Source of the DNA: Actinomycetota bacterium
GTDB lineage: Bacteria > Actinomycetota > UBA4738 > HRBIN12
Assembly (NCBI GenBank): GCA_005885035.1
Contig: VAXZ01000114.1
Location: 1 to 39,884 of the forward strand
Length of the DNA stretch: 39,884 nt
Direction of reading: 5' to 3'
Shown here one piece after another: positions 28,682 to 39,029 of this stretch. Position numbers and translations under genes: made by a program. Within the stretch, counting starts at the first letter, position 1, and each line of letters opens with the position of its first letter. The notes under the pieces are model-generated. The model did not search any database. It saw nothing but the letters and a program-made list of their open reading frames with translations, and was not told the origin of the DNA.

Positions 28682-29961
28682 TGCGGTTCGCGGAGGCCCT
28701 CAGGCGACTGAACGCTCGCCAACCCGAGCACATGCCGGGCCCTTCGTTGGAGCGGATCCGGGAGATCGCCGCGCTGCTCGATCAACCGCAACTGACGTAT
28801 CCCTCCATCCACGTCACGGGGACCAACGGTAAAACCACGGCGGCCCGGGTCGCGGCGTCGGTCGCGTGCGCGCACGGGATCACCGTCGGCCTGTACACGT
28901 CGCCCCACTTGCTGTCGGTCACCGAGCGCTTCTGGGTCTGCGGGCAGGACATCAGCGAAGAGGAGTTCGCCCAGGAGTGGGAGCATCTCGACCCGTTCCT
29001 CCAGCTGGTCGATGGCCGGGGGTCCGGCGAGGTCACGTACTTCGAGGCCGTCACCGCTCTCGCGTACCTCTGGTTCGCCGACAAGCCCGTCGGGCTCGGG
29101 GTGTTCGAGGTCGGGATGGGTGGGACGTGGGATGCGACCAACCTCGTGGACGGCGAGGTCGCGGTCATCACTCCGATCGGGATGGACCACGTCGCCGAGC
29201 TGGGCCCGACGCTCGAGGACATCGCGCGGGAGAAGGCGGGGATCCTCAAGCCCGGTGCGACCGCCGTGTTCCGCGAGCAGGAGCCGGAAGCCGCAGCCGT
29301 GTTGGCGGGGCGTGGTGCCGAGGTCGGCAGCACGCCCCGCTGGGGGGGCGAGGACTGGGAAGTCGAGGAACGACTGCTCGCCGTCGGCGGGCAGGCGTTC
29401 CGCCTCCGAGGGCTCCATGCGACGTACGAGGACCTCTACCTGCCGCTGTTCGGTGACTACGCCGTGCACAACACGGCGGCCGGGATCGTCGCCGTGGAGG
29501 CGTTGACCGGCCAGCCGCTGCACGAGGAGACGTTGCGCGAGGGCCTAGCCGCGGTGCAGAGCCCCGGGCGGCTCGAGATCGTGGCGCTCCAGCCCTCGGT
29601 GATCCTGGATGGTGCGCACAACCCTGCGGGTGCGGCCGCGCTCGCCAAGGCGATGCGCGAGTCCTTCCGGTGGGAGCGCCTCCACCTCGTGCTCGCCATC
29701 AGCGCGAACAAGGATCTCGCGGGCATCTGCGCCCCGCTCGCACCGCTCGCCGACGAGGCGTACGTCGCCAGGAACGAGAGCGTGCGGAGCGCCGACCCGG
29801 CCGACGTGGCCGACGCGCTGGGTCGTCCGGCCGCGTCGTTCGGCTCGGTGGCCGCGGCGCTCGCCGCCGCACGAGCCGCGGCCGACCCTCGCGACATCGT
29901 GCTCGTGACCGGGTCCCTGTTCACCGTCGCAGACGCCAAGCGAGCGCTGGCCGCGCGATGA
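28681..29961 (+). CDS. folC: Folylpolyglutamate synthase / dihydrofolate synthase
   Basis: VTGTNGKTTAARV, YTSPHLLSVTERF, GLGVFEVGMGGTWDATN, LDGAHNPAGA; TGATG overlap with valS. Confidence 0.93.
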   Translation: MRFAEALRRLNARQPEHMPGPSLERIREIAALLDQPQLTYPSIHVTGTNGKTTAARVAASVACAHGITVGLYTSPHLLSVTERFWVCGQDISEEEFAQEWEHLDPFLQLVDGRGSGEVTYFEAVTALAYLWFADKPVGLGVFEVGMGGTWDATNLVDGEVAVITPIGMDHVAELGPTLEDIAREKAGILKPGATAVFREQEPEAAAVLAGRGAEVGSTPRWGGEDWEVEERLLAVGGQAFRLRGLHATYEDLYLPLFGDYAVHNTAAGIVAVEALTGQPLHEETLREGLAAVQSPGRLEIVALQPSVILDGAHNPAGAAALAKAMRESFRWERLHLVLAISANKDLAGICAPLAPLADEAYVARNESVRSADPADVADALGRPAASFGSVAAALAAARAAADPRDIVLVTGSLFTVADAKRALAAR

Positions 29962-29984
29962 GCGGCCGCTAGACTGACGCGACC

Positions 29985-30392
29985 ATGGCCATCGAGTCGA
30001 CCCTCCTGATCGTGAAACCGGACGGCGTTCGCCGCGGTCTGGTCGGCGAGATCCTGCGACGGGCCGAGGCGAAGGGCCTCACGATCGATGCGCTCGAGCT
30101 CCGCGTGATCGAGCGAGCGACCGCCGAAGAGCATTACGGCGAGCACCGCGACAAGCCGTTCTTCAGCGAGCTCGTCGACTTCATCATCGGCGGACCGGTC
30201 GTGGTCGGGAAGCTCTCGGGCGAGTCCGCGATCACGTGCTGGCGCACGCTGATGGGCCCGACCGATCCCGTGGACGCGCCGCCGGGCTCGATCCGCGGGG
30301 ACTACGCCACCGTGATCGGCGAGAACATCGTGCATGGGTCGGACTCGCCGGAGTCCGCAGCGCGAGAGCTGAAGCTCTTCTTCGGCGGCTGA
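29985..30392 (+). CDS. ndk: Nucleoside diphosphate kinase
   Basis: [48 protein letters not shown]. Confidence 0.96.
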   Translation: MAIESTLLIVKPDGVRRGLVGEILRRAEAKGLTIDALELRVIERATAEEHYGEHRDKPFFSELVDFIIGGPVVVGKLSGESAITCWRTLMGPTDPVDAPPGSIRGDYATVIGENIVHGSDSPESAARELKLFFGG

Positions 30393-30397
30393 GCCGT

Positions 30398-32020
30398 TTG
30401 AGCGGACTCGAGGAAGCGTTCGAGCGGATCGGCCGCGCCGCGGAGCTCGATCTTCCGCTGACGCATGCGCCGGGGCTCGCGCTCGCCGTCACCGACGGCA
30501 CCGACACGCTCGGCGCGGTCGTCCGGGGGTTCGCCGACGTCGCCGCCGGCCGTCCGATCAGGGTCGACACGCGCTTCCAGATCGGATCGATCTCGAAGTC
30601 GTTCGCGGCCCTTTGCCTCCTGCAGGAAGAGGCGAGGGGGACGGTCGCGTTCGACGTGTCGGTGAACGAGCTCCTCCCGTGGCTCGAGCTGCCTGAGCCG
30701 TTCGGTCCGATCACGCTCCATCACCTCCTGACCCATACCAGCGGGCTCATGACCGGGATCGAGCACGGACCGTGGGGGAAGGCCGATGCCCTGCGCGCGC
30801 GCTCGTACCCTCCGACCTTCGCGCCCGGCGACCGCTTCTCGTACTCGAACCTCGGCTACAAGTTGGTCGGACACGTGCTGGAGCGGGTCACCGGGATGCC
30901 CGTGCATGCGCTGCTCCAACAGCGCATCCTCGGCCCGCTCGGGATGACCCGGTCCGTCGGCGCGATCCTCGAGGAGGATCGCGCCGACGCTGCCATCGGG
31001 TACGAGCCGCTCCTGTCGGACCGGCCTCCCCACCTTCAGAGCCAGCTCGCACCCGCCCTCTGGCAGGTCTCGAACGTCGCCGACGGGTCGATCGTGTCGA
31101 CGGTTGCGGACCTCTGCGCGTACGCCCGGGTCGTCCTCGCGGGTGGGCGCGGGCCCGCGGGAGTGCTGCTCGAGCCCGATGGGTTCGAACGGTGGATCGG
31201 GCCGCACGCGGACGCCGGGGAGCCAGGCACGCGCTATGGATACGGGTGGAACGTCGTCAACCTCGACGGCCGGAGCTCGATCCGCCATACCGGCGGCACG
31301 CTGGGGTTCGAGTCGCTGCTCGCGATCTGGCCCGACGAAGGTCTGGCGGTCGCACTGTGTCTGAACGGGTACGGGATGCGGGACGCGCTCGGCTCGTACG
31401 CGCTGAGCGCCGTTGCCGCCGCGGTGGGCGCGCGGCCGCTTCACGATCCCGTCCAGCCGGAGCCACCGGAGCGGATCGCCGACGCCGACTCCATCGCCGG
31501 ACGCTTCGACGGCGGCGATCGCACGATCGAGCTGGACGCGGCCGACGGCGGGCTGGTGCTTCGATCCGGTCCGTTGGCGGTCCGACTCGAGCGATGGCCC
31601 GACGATGCCGACATCTTCGCCGTGCCCCATCCGGCCTTCGACCGGCACTTGCTCCGGGTCGTTCGTGACCAGACCGGAGCGGTGCTCGGGGTAAGCCATG
31701 GTCCCCGGTGGTACGGCCGGGAGGACGCCCTCCTCGACGAGGAGCCGCCGGTGACGCCTGGGTGGGACGCGTTCACCGGTCTCTACCGGTCGGACGCGCC
31801 GTGGGTGCGAGTGGTCACGGTCTACGAACGACGCGGATCGCTCTTCGCGGCCTGGCCCGCGAGCGGCGAGGAGTACGAGCTGTCCCCCCTCCCGCAGGGC
31901 TGGTTCGCCGTCGGGGACCCCGCGCTCCCGCGCCGAGCCCGGTTCCTCGACATGGTCGAGGGTCGCGCGCAGACATTGGACTACAACGGGGCCATCCTGA
32001 CGCGCTCGTTCGAGGGCTGA
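30398..32020 (+). CDS. Serine hydrolase, beta-lactamase/PBP class C family (TTG start)
   Basis: SISKSFAALCL (SxxK), HHLLTHTSGL, FSYSNLGYKL (YxN), RHTGGTLGFESL (HTG). Confidence 0.9.
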   Translation: MSGLEEAFERIGRAAELDLPLTHAPGLALAVTDGTDTLGAVVRGFADVAAGRPIRVDTRFQIGSISKSFAALCLLQEEARGTVAFDVSVNELLPWLELPEPFGPITLHHLLTHTSGLMTGIEHGPWGKADALRARSYPPTFAPGDRFSYSNLGYKLVGHVLERVTGMPVHALLQQRILGPLGMTRSVGAILEEDRADAAIGYEPLLSDRPPHLQSQLAPALWQVSNVADGSIVSTVADLCAYARVVLAGGRGPAGVLLEPDGFERWIGPHADAGEPGTRYGYGWNVVNLDGRSSIRHTGGTLGFESLLAIWPDEGLAVALCLNGYGMRDALGSYALSAVAAAVGARPLHDPVQPEPPERIADADSIAGRFDGGDRTIELDAADGGLVLRSGPLAVRLERWPDDADIFAVPHPAFDRHLLRVVRDQTGAVLGVSHGPRWYGREDALLDEEPPVTPGWDAFTGLYRSDAPWVRVVTVYERRGSLFAAWPASGEEYELSPLPQGWFAVGDPALPRRARFLDMVEGRAQTLDYNGAILTRSFEG

Positions 32021-32031
32021 CCGGGCCCGGT
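32020..32031. terminator. 12-bp perfect palindrome between convergent genes (possible bidirectional terminator element)
   Basis: accgggcccggt between the serine hydrolase stop and the fabF stop. Confidence 0.3.
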
Positions 32032-32038
32032 GGGCCGA

Positions 32039-33277
32039 TCAGCCCATCGCTCGGAACGCGACGCACGCGTTCTGGCCGCCGAACCCGAAGGAGTTCGAGA
32101 GCGCGAGTGTGACCTCCATCGTCCGCGCCTCGTTCGGGACGACGTCGAGGTCGCAGTCCGGGTCCGGGGTCGAATAGTGGATCGTGGGGGGGATCAAGCC
32201 GTCTGTGATGGCCAGCGCGCAGACCGCGCCTTCGACGGCGCCGGCAGCCCCGAGCATGTGGCCGGTCATCGACTTCGTCGATGACACGGCCACCCGGTGG
32301 GCGACGTCCTCGCCCAGAGCCGCCTTGATCGCCACCGTCTCGGCTGCGTCGTTCAGCGGGGTCGAGGTCCCGTGGGCGTTGATATAGGACACGTCCTCGG
32401 GTGCTGCGCCGGCGTCGCGGAGGGCCCAGCGCATCGCGAGCGTCGCGCCCCCTCCCTTGGGATCGGGTGCCGTGATGTGATACGCGTCGTCCGACGCCCC
32501 GTACCCCGCCACCTCGCAGTAGACGCGCGCCCCCCGAGCCGCCGCGTGCTCCTCGGACTCGAGGATCAACGTCGCCGCCCCCTCCGAGAGCACGAATCCG
32601 TTGCGTCCGGCGTCGAAGGGACGTGACGCTGTCTCCGGATCGGGGTTCTTGGTCAGCGCGGTCATCTGCGCGAACGCGGCGACCGTCAACGGAACGGTGG
32701 CCGCCTCGGAGCCGCCGACCACGCAGAGGTCGAGGTATCCATCGCGGATCAGACGCATCCCTTCACCGATCGCGTTGTTCGATGACGCGCACGCGGAGAG
32801 CGTGGCCATGTTGTGTCCGGTGAGCCCGTACCGCATCGCGATATGCCCGGCGGCGGCGTTCGCCATGAGCATCGGGACCATGAAGGGGGATACCCGCCCC
32901 GCTCCCTTCTCGAGCAGGACGGAATGCTGTGTGAGCAGGGTCTGGATCCCGCCGATCCCGGTCCCGTAGATGCAGCCGCCACGCTCGGAGACGATCTCCG
33001 GCGCGGCCGCGTCCGCCCACGCGAGCGAGGCCGATGCCAGCGCGAAGTGGACGTACCGGTCGGTGCGGCGGGCTTCCTTCGTGTCGAGGTATGCGGATGG
33101 ATCGAACCCGTCCACCTCGCCCGCCACCTTGACCGACAGGTCGTCGGTCGGGAACTGCGTGATCCGGCGGACGCCGTTTCGGCCCGAGGTCATGCCCTTC
33201 CAGAAGTCGTCCACGCCGGTTCCTACCGGCGTGACGGGCCCGATCCCCGTGACGACGACTCGCGTACGTTGGCTCAT
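32039..33277 (-). CDS. fabF: Beta-ketoacyl-ACP synthase II
   Basis: VVVTGIGPVTPVGTG, TLSACASSNNAIGEG, INAHGTSTPLND, STKSMTGHMLGAAGAVE, NSFGFGGQNA. Confidence 0.95.
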   Translation of the reverse strand: MSQRTRVVVTGIGPVTPVGTGVDDFWKGMTSGRNGVRRITQFPTDDLSVKVAGEVDGFDPSAYLDTKEARRTDRYVHFALASASLAWADAAAPEIVSERGGCIYGTGIGGIQTLLTQHSVLLEKGAGRVSPFMVPMLMANAAAGHIAMRYGLTGHNMATLSACASSNNAIGEGMRLIRDGYLDLCVVGGSEAATVPLTVAAFAQMTALTKNPDPETASRPFDAGRNGFVLSEGAATLILESEEHAAARGARVYCEVAGYGASDDAYHITAPDPKGGGATLAMRWALRDAGAAPEDVSYINAHGTSTPLNDAAETVAIKAALGEDVAHRVAVSSTKSMTGHMLGAAGAVEGAVCALAITDGLIPPTIHYSTPDPDCDLDVVPNEARTMEVTLALSNSFGFGGQNACVAFRAMG

Positions 33278-33299
33278 GGTTCGTTCGCGCCCTCCGCGC

Positions 33300-33551
33300 T
33301 CAGCTGACGCCGAGCTTGGTCGCGACGAGGTCGATCGCTTGGCCGACCGTCTTCACCGATTCCATCTCTTCCTCAGGGATCTCGATGCTCCACTCTTCTT
33401 CGAGTGCGAGCACGGCCTCCACGAGGTCGAGCGAATCGGCGTTCAGGTCTTCCTGGAACCGGGCGTCGGGGACGACTTGCACCTCGTCCACCGCGAGTTG
33501 CTCGGCGAGCACCTTCTTCACCCGGGTTTCGATCTCCGCACGATCGGTCAT
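33300..33551 (-). CDS. acpP: Acyl carrier protein
   Basis: 83 aa; [29 protein letters not shown] phosphopantetheine site. Confidence 0.95.
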   Translation of the reverse strand: MTDRAEIETRVKKVLAEQLAVDEVQVVPDARFQEDLNADSLDLVEAVLALEEEWSIEIPEEEMESVKTVGQAIDLVATKLGVS

Positions 33552-33608
33552 CGGTACCGTTCCTCCTGGTTCTCGGGCTGCGTCGGTCGTGGCCGGTCAG
33601 CCTATCCG

Positions 33609-34346
33609 TTAGGCGGTCAACCCGCCGTCGACGGGGATTACCGTGCCGTTCACGTACGAGGCCTCCTCGGACATCAGGAACCGCACCACGGCCGCCACCT
33701 CTTCGAAACGAGCGGCGCGGTGGAGCGGTGTCTGGTCGATGTAATAGGCGCGCATCTCGTCCGTGAGGTGCGACGTCATGTCGGTGTCGAGCAACCCCGG
33801 GCACAGCGCGTTGACGGTGACGCCTTTGGACGCCATCTCGCGTGCGAGGGACTTCGTGAGTCCGACGAGGCCCGACTTGGTGGCCGCGTAGACCGTCTGG
33901 CCGGCGTTGCCGTGGATCGCGACCGCGCTCGACATGTTGACGATCCGTCCCCACTTCTCGCGCAGCATCCCGCGGAGCGCCGCCTGCGAACACAGGAACG
34001 AGCCGCGGAGGTTCGTCGCCATCGTCTGCTCGTAGACATCCAACGGGTACTTGATCAACAAGCCGTCGCGCGACATCCCGGCGTTGTTCACCAGCCCGGT
34101 CACGTTCCCGACCTCGTCGGTCACGCGGCGGAAGGCTTCGTGGACGCTGGCTCCATCGGTCACGTCGAGGGCGACCGCCAGGCCCTGCGTCCCAGCAGCC
34201 GAGAGCGCCTCCATCGTTTCCTTCGCGTCTTTCTCGCTCGATCGGTACCCGATCGCGACGGTCCAACCCGCCTCCGCGAGCGCGATCGCGCACGCGCGGC
34301 CTATCCCACGCGAACCGCCGGTGACGACCGCGATCCTCGCCGTCAC
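33609..34346 (-). CDS. fabG: 3-oxoacyl-ACP reductase
   Basis: VTGGSRGIGRA, LVNNAGMSRD, YAATKSGLVGLTKSLA, VNALCPGLLDTDM; GTGA overlap with fabH. Confidence 0.93.
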   Translation of the reverse strand: MTARIAVVTGGSRGIGRACAIALAEAGWTVAIGYRSSEKDAKETMEALSAAGTQGLAVALDVTDGASVHEAFRRVTDEVGNVTGLVNNAGMSRDGLLIKYPLDVYEQTMATNLRGSFLCSQAALRGMLREKWGRIVNMSSAVAIHGNAGQTVYAATKSGLVGLTKSLAREMASKGVTVNALCPGLLDTDMTSHLTDEMRAYYIDQTPLHRAARFEEVAAVVRFLMSEEASYVNGTVIPVDGGLTA

Positions 34347-35350
34347 GCCGCGACCCCGGGCATGGTCCAGCGCATCGCCGTCGCGCCCCAGGTTAGTCCC
34401 GCGCCGAACGAGGTGAAGAGCACGAGGTCGCCTTCCTTCATGCGACCGGCGCGGTAGGCTCGGTCGAGCGCGATCGGGATGGACGCGGCGCTCGTATTGC
34501 CGACCTCGGCAACGTCCACGACCGCGCGCTCGAGCGGGATCCCCAGTCGTTCGGCCACGGCAACCATGATGCGTGCGTTCGCCTGATGCGGGATCAGCAG
34601 GTCGACGTCCTCCGGGGTGTGTCCGTTCTTCTCGAGGACCTCCCGACATGCCGCCGCCATCTCGGTCACCGCGCGCTTGAACACCTCACGGCCGTTCGGC
34701 ATCCAGATGTCGTGACGTGACGCGGCAACGGTCTGGGCGGATGCCGGTTCGCGCGAGCCTCCGGCCGGCACCAGCAGGATCTCGGCGGCGGTACCGTCCG
34801 CGCCCAGCACGGTCCCTTCGATCCCCGGCCGATCGTTCGCCTGGATCACCGTCGCGCCGGCGCCGTCGCCGAACAGCACGCACGTCTGCCGATCGGTGAA
34901 GTCGAGGATCCTGCTGAACACCTCGGCGCCGATCAGCAGGATCGTGTCGGCCATCCCGGCTTCGACGAAAGCCGTTGCGGCGGCCAGGCCGTAGGAGAAG
35001 CCCGCGCACGCGGCGTTCACGTCGAACGCCGGGCACGAGAGCTCGAGCTTCTCCTGGACCCAGACCGCGGTCGCCGGGAACGGCGTGTCCCCGGTCACGC
35101 TCGCGCACACGATCATGTCGAGCTGCTCCGCCGGGACCCCGGCCGTTCGCAGCGCGATCCGTGCTGCGTCGACGGCGAGGTCCGAGGTCACGACGCCGTC
35201 GTCGGCGAAATGGCGCGCTTCGATGCCGGTGCGGCTGCGGATCCACTCGTCGGTCGTGTCGATCTTTGCCTCGAACCACGTGTTGGGGACGAGGCGGGGA
35301 GGGAGCGACGAGCCAACGCCGGTGATGGTGGCGTGTCTGCTCACGGCCAC
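34343..35350 (-). CDS. fabH: Beta-ketoacyl-ACP synthase III
   Basis: DTTDEWIRSRTGI, NAACAGFSYGL, LLIPHQANARI, GNTSAASIPIAL, SFGAGLTWGA. Confidence 0.96.
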   Translation of the reverse strand: MAVSRHATITGVGSSLPPRLVPNTWFEAKIDTTDEWIRSRTGIEARHFADDGVVTSDLAVDAARIALRTAGVPAEQLDMIVCASVTGDTPFPATAVWVQEKLELSCPAFDVNAACAGFSYGLAAATAFVEAGMADTILLIGAEVFSRILDFTDRQTCVLFGDGAGATVIQANDRPGIEGTVLGADGTAAEILLVPAGGSREPASAQTVAASRHDIWMPNGREVFKRAVTEMAAACREVLEKNGHTPEDVDLLIPHQANARIMVAVAERLGIPLERAVVDVAEVGNTSAASIPIALDRAYRAGRMKEGDLVLFTSFGAGLTWGATAMRWTMPGVAA

Positions 35351-35387
35351 CGAGGATATCGGAAGGCCTGCACGGTGGCTCCCGCGA

Positions 35388-36305
35388 TCAGGTGGCCGCG
35401 ATGGCCCTCCGGGCGGCTTCGGGCGAGCCGGCCGCGGCTGCTCGCACCGACCCGTCGATGCGTTTCATCAGCTTGGTGAGGACCTCGCCGGGTCCCACCT
35501 CGATGAACGTCGTCGCTCCGGCCCCCGCGAGCGAACGGATGCCGGTGTCCCATCGGACCGGCGACACCAGCTGAAGCGAGACGAGCTCTCGTAAGCGTCC
35601 AGCGTCGGTGACGAGCTCGCCGGTGACGTTCTCGGCGATCGACATCCGCGGAGCGCGGATCTCGATCGCGTCGAGCGCCTCGCTCAGGGCCGGCAGGGCC
35701 GGCCGCATCAGTTCGCTATGGAACGCTCCGGCGACCCCCAGCCGGACGGCTCGGACCTTCCGTTCGGCCGCGAGCGCCTCGAGCCGTTCGATCGCCGGGA
35801 TCGAGCCGCTCGCCACGACCTGCACGGGGGAGTTCTCGTTCGCGACCACGAGGACGCCGTCCCGGCGGACCTGGTCGCAGAGCTGCTCGGCATCGGCGGA
35901 GCCGATGCCGAGCAGCGCCGTCATCCCACCGGGTTGCTCTTCGCCCGCTCGCTGCATCGCAAGGCCGCGGATAACCACGAGCTCCAGCGCGTCGCGGAGC
36001 GACATCGAGCCAGCCGCGACCAGGGCGGCGAACTCCCCGAGCGAATGTCCCGCGACCCCGTCGGGATCGTCCGCCCCTTCGCGCCGCATCACCTCGAACG
36101 CTGCGACGTCACACGCCAGCAACGCCGGCTGGAGGAACTCCGTCGTCGCGAGGGCGGCTTCGTCGTGACACCCGAGAACGACGTCCCGCCCCATCGCCTC
36201 CGATGCTTCATCGAGCACCGCCCGTCCGGCCGGGTCGGACGCCCACGGGTCAGCCATCCCGAGGAACTGCGACCCCTGCCCCGGAAACAAGACGGCGTAC
36301 GACAC
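35388..36305 (-). CDS. fabD: Malonyl-CoA:ACP malonyltransferase (GTG start)
   Basis: VLFPGQGSQFLGM, GHSLGEFAALVAAG, AMQRAGEEQPGGMTALLG, VAGAFHSELM, EVGPGEVLTKLMKR. Confidence 0.94.
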   Translation of the reverse strand: MSYAVLFPGQGSQFLGMADPWASDPAGRAVLDEASEAMGRDVVLGCHDEAALATTEFLQPALLACDVAAFEVMRREGADDPDGVAGHSLGEFAALVAAGSMSLRDALELVVIRGLAMQRAGEEQPGGMTALLGIGSADAEQLCDQVRRDGVLVVANENSPVQVVASGSIPAIERLEALAAERKVRAVRLGVAGAFHSELMRPALPALSEALDAIEIRAPRMSIAENVTGELVTDAGRLRELVSLQLVSPVRWDTGIRSLAGAGATTFIEVGPGEVLTKLMKRIDGSVRAAAAGSPEAARRAIAAT

Positions 36306-36320
36306 AGCGAGCAGCGTAAC

Positions 36321-36383
36321 GGGAGGGCCGCGGGTCGCGCGCCTTACGGTGCCGATAGGGAGGGCTGCGGGTTGCGCGCCTGA
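36321..36383. promoter_or_regulatory. Pair of 26-bp imperfect direct repeats (37-bp period) between divergent fabD and mreB
   Basis: gggagggccgcgggtcgcgcgcctta and gggagggctgcgggttgcgcgcctga, 23/26 identical. Confidence 0.5.
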
Positions 36384-36525
36384 CGACGCGCCGCGAGCGG
36401 GGTTGCGTCGACGCGCGAGCGGTGCCGATCGCGGCGACGGCGCCAGCGCGACCCGCAGCCCGACCTGTGGCACCCCGATGGTTTCCCCTCCCCCCGGTTG
36501 CCAGGCTCTGTCCATGTCCTGTTGA

Positions 36526-37632
36526 ATGAGCCCCGCGCAAAAACCCATGGCCGAAAGGGTTCAGCATTCGTCTTCTCCCACGTCCCGTTCCCAGGGGACG
36601 GAGGGGGTTCTCGGGTTCCTTGGTCGCGATATGGCGGTCGACCTCGGGACCGCGAACACGCTCGTCTACGTTCGCGGTCGCGGGGTGGTTCTGAACGAGC
36701 CGTCCGTCGTGGCCATCAACACGCTCACCGGCGCCATCCTGGCCGTAGGCGCCGAAGCCAAGCGGATGATCGGGCGCACCCCGAGCCATATCCAGGCCGT
36801 CCGTCCGCTGAAGGACGGCGTGATCGCCGACTTCGACGTCACGGAGAAGATGCTGCGCTACTTCATCCAGCGCGTGCACAAGCGTCGGTTGCTGGCGAAA
36901 CCGCGTGTGGTCGTCTGCGTCCCGTCGGGGATCACCGGCGTCGAGCAACGAGCGGTCGAGGAAGCGACGATCGCCGCGGGAAGCCGGCGTGCCTACATCA
37001 TCGAGGAGCCGATGGCGGCGGCGATCGGCGCCGGGCTCCCGATCCACGAGCCGACCGGGAACATGGTCGTCGACATCGGCGGTGGGACGACCGAGGTCGC
37101 GGTCATCTCGCTTGGCGGCATCGTCACGTCGACGAGCATCCGGATCGGGGGAGACGAGCTGGACGAAGCGATCATCCAGCACGTCAAGAAGGAATACTCG
37201 CTCTTGCTTGGCGAACGTACGTCCGAAGCGATCAAGCTCGCGATCGCGTCGGTCTTCCCCACACCGGACGAGTTGGTCGCCGAGATCAAGGGACGCGACC
37301 TCGTGTCGGGTCTGCCGAAGACCATCACGATCAGCGCGGAGGAGGTCCGCCGAGCGATCGAGGAACCCGTGAACGCCATCATCGACGCGATCAAGACGAC
37401 CCTCGACCGGACGCCACCGGAGCTCGCGGCGGACATCATGGATCGCGGGATCGTCCTCACGGGCGGTGGGGCGCTCCTCCGCGGTCTGGACAAGCGGCTC
37501 CGCCATGAGACCGGGATGCCGGTTCGGATCTCCGACACGCCGCTGCAGGCCGTGGTGCTCGGCTCGGGGAAGTGCCTCGAAGAGTTCGAGGTCCTCCAGC
37601 GCGTCCTGGTGAGCCCGAGCAGCCGGCGGTAG
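36526..37632 (+). CDS. mreB: Rod shape-determining protein MreB
   Basis: DMAVDLGTANTLVYVRGRGVVLNEPSVVA, PLKDGVIADFDVTEKML, EEPMAAAIGAGLPIHEPTGNMVVDIGGGTTEVAVIS. Confidence 0.98.
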   Translation: MSPAQKPMAERVQHSSSPTSRSQGTEGVLGFLGRDMAVDLGTANTLVYVRGRGVVLNEPSVVAINTLTGAILAVGAEAKRMIGRTPSHIQAVRPLKDGVIADFDVTEKMLRYFIQRVHKRRLLAKPRVVVCVPSGITGVEQRAVEEATIAAGSRRAYIIEEPMAAAIGAGLPIHEPTGNMVVDIGGGTTEVAVISLGGIVTSTSIRIGGDELDEAIIQHVKKEYSLLLGERTSEAIKLAIASVFPTPDELVAEIKGRDLVSGLPKTITISAEEVRRAIEEPVNAIIDAIKTTLDRTPPELAADIMDRGIVLTGGGALLRGLDKRLRHETGMPVRISDTPLQAVVLGSGKCLEEFEVLQRVLVSPSSRR

Positions 37633-37638
37633 ACCGGC

Positions 37639-38523
37639 GTGGTCACGCGCTCACGTCCCCGCAGCACGCGGCTGCTCGTCATCGCGCTGGTTTCTGTGTC
37701 GCTCGCGATCATCACGCTCGACTATCGGGAAGGAGACGCGGGCCCGCTGGCCGAGGCGGGTCGCTGGACCCAAACCGCGATGGCTCCTCTGCAGCAGGGT
37801 GTCTCAACGGTCACGCGCCCCGTCGGGGACTTCTTCTCCGGGCTCGCGCACCTGCCTTCGCTCGAGCGTGACAACGTCGATCTGCGTGCGAAGGTCGCGG
37901 ACCTCCAGACGCAGATCGCCGGCGCAGGGGACATCCAGGACCGGCTCCGAACGCTCGAGGACCTGCTCGGGCTGAAGCGGACCCTCGACCCGGCCGGCGT
38001 CCCCGCCGTGGTGATCGGCAACGGGGTCTCGAACTTCGAGTGGATGATCACCATCAGTGCGGGATCGGACGACGGCGTGGCGGTCGGCCAACCGGTCGTC
38101 GCCGGGTCGGCGACGTCACCACGTCTGGTGGGCCGAGTCGTCTCTGTCACGCCGGTCTCCTCCGACGTGCAGCTCCTGATCGATCAGAACTTCGCGGTCG
38201 CGGGACGCCTCAGCACGACCCGGGCGACGGGACTCGTCCGGGGCCGGGGTGAGCAGGACCCCACGATGGATGGCATCCCTCAGGACACCCAGATCGCTCT
38301 CAACGGCGTTCAGCCCGTCCAGGTCTTCACCGTGAGCTACGAGATCAACGGTCAGCATGGCCGGTACCCTCCGGGCATCTTGATCGGCGAGGTCTCGAGC
38401 GTGATCCAGAGCTCCAACGCGCTCGAGACCGCCGTCACCCTTCGACCCGCGGTGGACTTCTCAGCGCTCGAGTACGTCCTCGTCTACAAGACCGATCAGG
38501 GCCAGGGAGGCTCGACGGGGTGA
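37639..38523 (+). CDS. mreC: Rod shape-determining protein MreC
   Basis: N-terminal TM and coiled coil (LERDNVDLRAKVADLQTQI), ITISAGSDDGVAVGQPVV, GRVVSVTPVSSDVQLLID. Confidence 0.93.
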   Translation: MVTRSRPRSTRLLVIALVSVSLAIITLDYREGDAGPLAEAGRWTQTAMAPLQQGVSTVTRPVGDFFSGLAHLPSLERDNVDLRAKVADLQTQIAGAGDIQDRLRTLEDLLGLKRTLDPAGVPAVVIGNGVSNFEWMITISAGSDDGVAVGQPVVAGSATSPRLVGRVVSVTPVSSDVQLLIDQNFAVAGRLSTTRATGLVRGRGEQDPTMDGIPQDTQIALNGVQPVQVFTVSYEINGQHGRYPPGILIGEVSSVIQSSNALETAVTLRPAVDFSALEYVLVYKTDQGQGGSTG

Positions 38524-39029
38524 TCCGCAGGATCCTCGCGATCGCCGCGGTCATGGTGACGGCCCTGCTCGTGCAGTCGACCGTCTTCGGACAGCTCCGC
38601 CTGCTGGGCGTTCGTCCGGAGCTGCTCTACCTCTTGACGATCGCGATCGCGTTGCTCGAAGGACCGAACGAAGGCGCGACCGTCGGGTTCGCGAGCGGCT
38701 TGGCGCAAGACTTCCTGATGAATCAACCGAAAGGGCTGACCGCGCTCACGCTCACGCTCCTCGGCTACTCGGTCGGGATGTTCCGTCAGTTCATCGTGTC
38801 GCCCTCGCCGCTGGTGCCAACGATCGTCGTGGCGGTCGGAACGGCCGCCGGCGTGGCGTTCTACGAGGTCGTATCGGTCCTGCTCGGGAACTTCCATGAG
38901 CAAGTGACCTACGGCGTCCGGGTTGCCCTGCTGACGGCGCTGTACAACGCCGTCCTCACACCCATCCTCTACCCGGTCCTGCGACGCATCACCGAGGGGT
39001 CCCGACCTCGAAGGGTGGTGCGGTTCTAG
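38520..39029 (+). CDS. mreD: Rod shape-determining protein MreD
   Basis: 169-aa polytopic protein (RPELLYLLTIAIALLEGPNEGATVGFASGLAQDFL); GTGA overlap with mreC. Confidence 0.9.
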   Translation: MIRRILAIAAVMVTALLVQSTVFGQLRLLGVRPELLYLLTIAIALLEGPNEGATVGFASGLAQDFLMNQPKGLTALTLTLLGYSVGMFRQFIVSPSPLVPTIVVAVGTAAGVAFYEVVSVLLGNFHEQVTYGVRVALLTALYNAVLTPILYPVLRRITEGSRPRRVVRF

